A stretch of DNA of 64,000 nucleotides from Rhodamnia argentea (lineage: Eukaryota; Streptophyta; Magnoliopsida; Myrtales; Myrtaceae), in the NCBI RefSeq assembly GCF_020921035.1, contig NC_063156.1, positions 23,918,283 through 23,982,282 of the forward strand, given 5' to 3'. Position numbers and translations under genes: made by a program. The notes beneath the pieces are model-generated. The model was not told where the DNA came from and searched no databases. It saw only the letters and a program-made list of their open reading frames with translations. Position 1 is the stretch's first letter, and each line of letters starts with the position of its first letter. Below, in pieces: positions 57,478 through 64,000 of this stretch.

Positions 57478-58640
57478 TCGATTCGCAGGGATTACTACTT
57501 GATAGAATCATCAGTTCAGTTGCTTCTTTGATATGCTTATGCTTATTGGTACCCACATGGATGTGGCAATAATGTAACATCAACTTGGTCAAAGTTTAAG
57601 GAGGAAAAGCTCCATCTAAATGACGCATCGCGAATTGGTCGATCGCGGGCGATATTCCAGGACGATTGTACAATAATCGTGGTTAGAGGTGAAATGCCGC
57701 GCGCCCCGCATATGGTCTAGGTTGAGACTAAATAAAGTTCCTAACCTAGAAATTGATCTTAGGAGACTTCAGTTCCTTATTTTCATGTGGGGGTTAGGAT
57801 ATGTTTACGATTGTGGTAAGCAATGCCAGAAACATTAGAAAAGATTACATATTTTTTTCTAAGAACCTACAAAGTAGATCTTGTGAAATCTTTTTGCAGT
57901 TGCTTTGATATTTCTCGCATCAATAAAGTCTTCTGGGAAGAGAGGGTATCATCATGAGCTTTTTGTTTGCTTGAACGAGAGCTGCTAGCAGTAGTAAGGG
58001 AGGGAATCTGCTTGCCTCCTGAATTAGTTAAATTATAATATTCAAAACATGTATTCTGACGAGGACAATAACATCATGAGGTGGTTACTTTTTACCCTGA
58101 AACCAATATTGACATTGAATGGCGAGCTTCAGAGGCACTCATTTCTCTCTTCTTACTACAACTGTTGATGGAGTTGGAACTTTCCGTTTGGACTATGTGG
58201 GGATCTTTTTAGGGCGAGGCTGAGGGTGGGGTGTCTGTCATATTAAAGTCTCCTTCTCTTAAAGCATTAAAAGTGGCAGGATGTGTTCTTTTCTTGACTT
58301 AGAGAGAGAGAAAGAGTGTCAAATTAAAGGCAATTCGATTCACTGAAGGCTGATGACTGTTCAACATATATGCAAGAGGTTTCCATTCTCCAAAGTGTTG
58401 ATACCTAGAGAAATATTTTGTATGCGCTACCTAATTTAAACTTAGACGTTTCATGATCATGACTTTTGTGTATCGCTAGTTATATTGTACGGATGACATG
58501 TTGTAGAAGCCAGTCAAATCATAAATTAAATAAGATCCGTATCGTATATCCCATCAATATTACCGCACCACATAACTTATAACAAACAAAAAGGTACAAC
58601 CGACCTATTTGGGTGTCCACCCATTAGATTACGTGGAATT
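57478..58640. other. IDD gene 3' UTR and flank
   Basis: AATAAA at 57922-57927 and another at about 57733 could end the transcript. Beyond that nothing is recognised. Confidence 0.4.
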
Positions 58641-58650
58641 TTCCTTCACA

Positions 58651-58654
<4 letters not shown>

Positions 58655-58690
<36 letters not shown>
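58655..58690. repeat. (GA)18 microsatellite
   Basis: Tract just upstream of a TTATAAAT box (58707-58714), with a (CT)n tract following at about 58867-58889. The arrangement looks like a plant promoter and leader. Confidence 0.9.
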
Positions 58691-58694
<4 letters not shown>

Positions 58695-59330
58695 TTCAGG
58701 GGTGGGTTATAAATGCCAAAGAGAGAGGCCATGTTTTTCAGTGCCATAGTTTGAGAGGGAAGGATCAACAGAGAGAGATCAGTGGTCCCTCTCAAACAAC
58801 AGAGACCCAAACAAAGCTGCATTCATCCCTATAGTCACCACCACCACCACTCTCTTTTCTTTCCCCTCTCTCTCTCTCTCTCTCTCTCTACTGTGTCTTT
58901 TTTGTGAGAGTCAGGGAGCCTGATAAACCTGTGTGGGGCTAGCAGTTGCAGCAGCAACAGCAGCAGAGAAAAAGCTCAGCATCTTTCTTGTTTATGCAGA
59001 CACCCATTCAATACTTTTGTTTGTTGTATTCACTAATCTGACCAAGAAAACATGTATTCTCTTAACTTCTCTTGAAATACCAAAAACCCCAGAACAACAA
59101 CAAAACAAGGCAAAAAAAAAAAACAAAAACAAAACCAAAACAAAATAAAAGAAACTTGAGCTGAGAAGCTAAAGGCCTATACACCAGATCTTCAATTTCC
59201 CTTCTTTCTCCCTTTCCCTTTCATTGCTTTCACAGCGCGCACTGAGAAGCTAGCTCTTCTTCACTTTCTACAGGCCTGTCACAATGTACGCAGTCTAGCA
59301 TGCTGAACACTCAATCAAGTATTAGGTTTT
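58691..59330 (+). other. Possible promoter and 5' leader of an unidentified transcript
   Basis: TTATAAAT at 58707-58714 is followed by purine-rich sequence, a 12-bp inverted repeat (58749-58760 and 58786-58797), a (CT)n tract, 'cagcagcaacagcagcag', and A-rich 'aaaacaaaaccaaaac'. The composition is leader-like, but no protein of a known family starts here. The small open frame 58652-58834 is low-complexity at its start. Confidence 0.3.
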
Positions 59331-60017
59331 GAAGTGAATTGTGTCGTGTTTATGAGATTGTATTTTGTGCACATCAGTTGAAAGTTTATTATAAATTGTA
59401 CAAGAGATGTAGCCATAACTTTGTGCTAATACAACTGCTCGTGAAAACCGACTTTTCATGCCGTCGAATTGCTACCTTTAAATGGAAAATATATATATAT
59501 ATAGACACACACACATATGAGAACTTACTTAGACCCCAAAGACTTTATTTTGGTTGCGCCACCATAGAAAAGACTCACTTTTGCAATATTGATTGACAGA
59601 TGGAACTTTAGTATTACTAAAATAATCACCTTTCTCCACTGTGAGCTGCTTCCAATAATTTCACTTTTTTCAGCAACCTTAGGTAAGGCAACGCAGGGTT
59701 GTAAGACTATACTGGCCATATGTATGATTGAGTGCTTTAATCTAAAAGTGGAAATTTCAAGTTGTCAAGGTTCACCGTTTAATGTGCATCTAACGACGAT
59801 ACTCCAAACTTTGCGCATAATCATTGATCAGAAACATTGTTCGATTCAATAACATTCTTGAAGAATTCTCAATGCACTTCAGTTTTAAGGGTTCTGCCTT
59901 AGCTTCAATAACTATATATGTAACTATACCGTGCCCAAATAGTCCATACCAATAGAAAAGATCCCAAGAGTTCACTAAGATCCTATGCATGTCCATGTAC
60001 AATTTCCACTATTTTTG

Positions 60018-60250
60018 AGCCCGCTTAGCTCAGAGGTTAGACCATCCGCATTACGAGCTCGGCATATGTGCAAGCCACGGAGAGTTCTGGGTAGAGACCA
60101 GAAGGTCAAGAGCCAGTCACTCTGGTGAAGATGGGACTATCTCTAGGGTTCAAAATCGTGAGGCAAGCACATAACTCAGAGATAAAAGCAACCTAGCCTG
60201 GCTGGTCACATAATGGTCCTGCTTTGTCCAGGTCCCAGTTTCCATATAAT
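60018..60250 (+). mobile_element. tRNA-derived SINE-like segment
   Basis: 'TTAGCTCAGAGGTTAGACC' at about 60026 looks like a tRNA A-box (TRGCNNAGNNGG). 'GGGTTCAAAATCG' at about 60147 is a poor B-box. They are too far apart for a real tRNA and no cloverleaf can be formed. No poly(A) or target duplication is clear. Confidence 0.3.
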
Positions 60251-61437
60251 TTCTAGTTGCAGCGTCGCTTTCTGAAACCTCGAGAGATTTCAAAGAACCC
60301 CATCATTTCTTCGTGCACTCGAAGCTCCAGCGACACAGAGATACAGACAAAAAAAGCGAACAAGAGGAGAAGAAGTTCCAAGATGGTCCCCTCACCTCAC
60401 CTCACCTCACCCATCAAAAAAACGCTTCGGAAGGGGAAAAAGGGGGTAATGTGCATGTATACACGTCTGTGCCATTTCTATTCTCTCTCTCTTTCTTTCT
60501 TTGGGAGGCCATGTGTGTGGGGGGAGTACTGGATGTTGTTCATCAGCCTTGATGAGGGAGTTAGGTAACCCACAAACCCTAATCATCAAAGCTTCGTGCT
60601 GTGTCGTGCTGGGTCCCCTTCGCTTTTGAGCAATGCCTCCTTAGTGTCTTTCGTTCTGGCCACAGAAGTTGGAAAACCCTTTGATGGGGGAAAAAAGATG
60701 GAAGATGGTTCAATAAGAAACGAAGCATGTGAGAGGGTTCTCGGGTTAAAAGGGCAAAGGAAAAAGCCATTTTTGCCTGAGAAAAGTCCAAAAGTCAAAG
60801 GGCATCAAATCGAAAAGATCAAAAAGCTCTCTCCTCTCCTCTCTGTTTTTTTTGTTTTTGGCCATTCAGAGGAGAACTCCCAACGTGCGACCACACCATG
60901 CATCATCCTTCCTTTCCAGCGGCAAAAGTTAAAAAAAAAAAAAAAAACAAAGAAAAAGTTGAACATGTTGATGCTGCAAAAGTGGAATGGAATCCACCTT
61001 CTTGAAGTTGGTGCTAACTTTTTGTCAGTCAAAGACATGCTATAGTAATTGCAAGACCTTATGATAATGTAAAATGTTTCGGGTGCTCTCTTTGAAGAAG
61101 AAACTTAAAATACGTGCATTACAAGATTTTGCAAAGCATCAAAATATAAGAGTGTAATAAGGTGGTGAGATGTTTGGTCCTAGTTTGGAACCTTCACAAT
61201 CAGACATGCATTTGTATGAAATTACTGCTACGATGTAATAATAAATCATTTTTGAAAAAATTTTATCCGAATCGTTCATCTTTCGCGGAACAAACAAATT
61301 CTAAACAGATCAATACCGGACTATAAATATGTGTCGGGTTCCCATACAAAAAGTTTCATGGCATTTCATGCAGTTTTCACATTTAGAAACTACATTCTTT
61401 TAAAAAAAAAAATTGGTGATTTTTTTATCTCACTAGT
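60251..61437. other. Unique-looking sequence, no recognised gene
   Basis: A (CTCAC)4 repeat lies at 60391-60410. 60290-61040 is less AT-rich than its surroundings and has several overlapping open frames (for example 60596-61045), but none resembles a family I know. It might be the promoter or an upstream exon of a gene beyond the window. 61230-61300 carries the 'gcggaacaaacaaatt' repeat end seen at 1690 and 27.6 kb. Confidence 0.3.
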
Positions 61438-61447
61438 AGGCTGCAAG

Positions 61448-61913
61448 GAAAAAAGTGTCAAAAAAATCCTAAACTTATTACATTTTTTCCAATTTAATCC
61501 CGAACTTTTTAAGTTTGTGACAAATTTTAATAATATTTTAATATGTTTTTTATTTTTGCTTTTTTATTTTATTTTTTCCCTTGTTTTATTCTTTTTTTTT
61601 AATTCATCCGCCCTCATCTGCCGTTGGTGAGGCCAGCCCTGATCGTGGCTGCGCTGGCTCACCTGTGGTTGGCGAGGGCCCAGCAACCCTTGCCAGTGGC
61701 CAACGTAAAAAAAGAGAAGAAAAAAAGGGAAAATAGAAATTTAAAAAATACATTAAAATATTATTAAAAATTCTCCACATCCACGCCGATCACTCCACTT
61801 CAGTGATTTCTGATTAAAATTGGCTGGAATGATTGAATTGGCGTAAATGCAAAATTTTTAGGATCGAATCGATAAAAATGCAAAAAATGTATGACTTTTT
61901 GGATAATTTTTTC
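61448..61913. mobile_element. Mutator-like MITE, near-perfect 10-bp TSD
   Basis: Flanks AGGCTGCAAG (61438-61447) and AGATTGCAAG (61914-61923) match at 8 of 10 positions. The arms 'aatcctaaacttattac' and, inverted, 'caaaaatgtatgac' face each other. The core at 61608-61700 has 'ggccagccctgatcg' and 'ggcgagggcccagc'. Non-coding. Confidence 0.65.
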
Positions 61914-62070
61914 AGATTGCAAGTGTAAAAGATCGATAATGGTGAATGTAATGGATTAATTTGTATATGCAAGATGAGTAGGGCAAACTAAGTAACTCAA
62001 CTTCCAAAATTGTCTATTTTGTTACTACTGTGAAGACTAGAAGAGTTAAGAGATCTCTCCTATGGACGGG

Positions 62071-62720
62071 AAAAATTACCAAAAAAGTCCTAAACCAATT
62101 ACAATTATGCTAATTCAATCTTAGACTTTTTTTACTACTGAACGCTAAACCTTTTGCATTTGTACTAATACAATTCATGGCCAATTTTGTCCCAAAATCG
62201 TTGACGTAGCGTGATTGGCGCTAAAGTGGAAATTTTTTAATAATTTTTTAATATATTTCTATTTTTTTTTATTTTTTATATATTATTTTATTTTTTCTCT
62301 CTTTTTCTTTTCCTTCCTTTTCTTGTCGGTCGTCAAGGTCCGACGACTAGCCAGAGGTGAGGGCCGGCGAAGTCAACCTCACCGACCTTTGACGAAGCTC
62401 ATCCTCGCCAGCCACTAGAGAGGGGCGAGGAAAAGGCACACTCTCGCCATCGCTAACACTTGACCATGAGAAGGCTCGATCTCGCCGAGGTTTGGCAACC
62501 GACTAAAGGAAGAAGAAATGGAAGAAAAAATAAAGAAAGAGAAAGAAAAAAATATAATATCAAAATATTATTAAAAATTATCCACGTAAGTGACAGCTAC
62601 GCCACTATAACTATTTCCTGTCAAAATTAGCCGAATAGATTGAATTAACACAAATGCAAAAGGTTTGGCACCGAATTAGCACAATTGCAATAGAATTAGG
62701 ATTTTTTTGGTAATTCTCCC
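62071..62720. mobile_element. Mutator-like MITE, 10-bp TSD
   Basis: Flanks CCTATGGACG (62061-62070) and CCTATTGATG (62721-62730) match at 8 of 10. The left end GGAAAAATTACC faces the right end GGTAATTCTCCC, and 'cctaaaccaattac' faces 'caatagaattagg'. The GC core is at 62320-62500. Non-coding. Confidence 0.75.
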
Positions 62721-62771
62721 CCTATTGATGTTTTAGACGATGTGACAAACTTTTGTAGACAGCCCTTTGTC

Positions 62772-63038
62772 GGGAAAATTACCCAATCGGTGCTATACTA
62801 TTGTATAGATACTAATTCAATCCTAAACTTTTCAAATTTTCCCTAAATCTTAGCATGAAAGTAGTCATTTTGATCAATTTTTGTCAAAAACGGCTAATAT
62901 AAGGATATGCCACATAGGATGACTAACGCCATATGAGCCATTTATGGAAAAAAATAAGTTGAAAGGACTATACTAGAATTTCTTGCGAAGGTTTAGAATT
63001 CATATAATACATTTATGATTAATTGGACAATATTCCCA
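62772..63038. mobile_element. Mutator-like MITE, perfect 9-bp TSD
   Basis: CCCTTTGTC is repeated exactly at 62763-62771 and 63039-63047. The left end GGGAAAATTACC faces the right end 'ggacaatattccc'. At 267 bp it lacks the GC-rich core of its larger relatives. Non-coding. Confidence 0.8.
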
Positions 63039-63047
63039 CCCTTTGTC

Positions 63048-64000
63048 AGATCGAAATTGGTCTAACAAAGAAGAAAGAACTTTCTACTTCTACCCATCAA
63101 TGATTGGAAATATTTTTCACGTAAATAATGACTTTCTGAATGGAAGAATAACTAGAAGTTTTCACTAATTACAATCGGCAAATTTTTTCTAAGAAAACGC
63201 AACCACGTTCAGGATTCGGCCCACCACTAAATAGTAAACTTGTACGAAATGCAAATCAACTTCTATGGGACTCGTAAAATTTACATTACACGGAGAGCCA
63301 TAGAAATTCCAAATTATGAGGGATTTTCAATGGAACTTGGAAAGATATAAAAAATCCAGAGTGGATATTCATTTGGTGCCCCAAGCTTCAACGATCTAAC
63401 ACCGCCCATGGTAGCCCTAACCAGAATGCATCGATTCACCACCGGAGGTGTTTCTGATACAATTTCAAGGGTGCGTTTGATTCATCTTTTCTAAGAAGCT
63501 TTCGGTCTTAAAAACCCTTTAGGAAAATGCTGATGTACTTGGCAAGCATTTCCAAGGGACATTTGGCCAAATGCCAATCTTTCCAATCTCAATGCTGATA
63601 GGAACCGCTATCACAAAGGTCGAAATGACAACAGAAGCTAGTCAACGTCCGTAGTAGGCCCTTTGACCTTCGCACTTCATTACTTTGGAATTTCAGAAGA
63701 AAAGACCAAGATGCAGAATCACCAGTGAATTAGTTATACTGCCATGTCAAAACTTCCTCCTAATTTTTCTTCCTTTTCACGTTGGCTCGGCTGCGAAAAC
63801 CAAATAGTCTCAATGCTCGATCAATGGTTGAATTCCAAATATGTTGTAGACATTGAACCAAGCGTGCCGGAGAATGGTGAGAAGAGATGGAGAATTGGAC
63901 ACAAAGTATGAAAGGCAAGTCGGAAAATACCGACCTGAAAAAAAGAAAAAAAAATTCATATTCCTAATTAGACTGGAAAAGAATCGGCACGAACATTCAG
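63048..64000. other. Intergenic to the window edge
   Basis: No gene is recognised. 'gggtgcgtttgattcatc' at about 63471 looks like one end of another terminal-inverted-repeat element that I could not close. Confidence 0.35.

Noticed and set aside
60018..60250. Possible tRNA gene from 'TTAGCTCAGAGGTTAG'
   Set aside because: The A-box-like word is good but a matching T-arm is about 120 bases away and no cloverleaf fits.
1..64000. CRISPR arrays, bacterial operons, prophage or viral genes
   Set aside because: No regularly spaced identical repeats, no Shine-Dalgarno-led gene strings, and no viral replication or capsid proteins are seen. All confident genes are intron-bearing or plant-type nuclear genes.

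Overview
This is a nuclear window from a woody-type eudicot genome. The genes have GT-AG introns, TATA boxes and AATAAA signals, GA/CT microsatellites are frequent, and the protein families (INDETERMINATE-domain zinc finger, KNATM-type MEINOX protein, group D MAPKK, MIR166) are plant-specific. The repeats are mainly non-autonomous DNA elements with long inverted arms and a GC-rich 'gcgagggc' core. That style reminds me of Myrtaceae such as Eucalyptus, but this is an inference and not proven. No cellular system new to biology is evident. The most unusual items are an activation-loop change in a MAPKK, a MIR166 locus, and clusters of Mutator-like MITEs that can be defined to the base by their target-site duplications.

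Layout: 0-5 kb holds a Copia relic and a KNATM-like gene (+). 6.2-9.6 kb is four MITEs in a row. 10.25-14.7 kb is PYD1 (-, 7 exons). 15-22.5 kb is repeat-rich, with LTR-like and MITE debris. 22.6-23.7 kb is an MKK10-like MAPKK (-). 26.1-26.3 kb is MIR166 (+). 29.4-33.1 kb is a monoacylglycerol-lipase-like hydrolase (+, 7 exons) behind two palindromic G-boxes. 33.6-34.2 kb is a Tourist-like MITE. 34.5-37.2 kb is a single-exon TAF1C-like Pol I factor (+). 39.3-42 kb is MITE debris. 42.5-48.1 kb is a 20-exon dihydroxyacetone kinase (+). 50-54 kb is MITE/SINE-like debris. 55.3-57.5 kb is an IDD14/15/16-type zinc finger (+). 57.5-64 kb has no recognised coding gene and holds another three-MITE cluster.

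The genes do not form one pathway. PYD1 (pyrimidine catabolism) and the dihydroxyacetone kinase are, from memory, also near neighbours on Arabidopsis chromosome 3, which suggests conserved microsynteny. KNATM, MIR166 and the SGR5-type IDD are all developmental regulators. All exon models were built by hand from splice sites and frame continuity, and no transcript data or database search was available.
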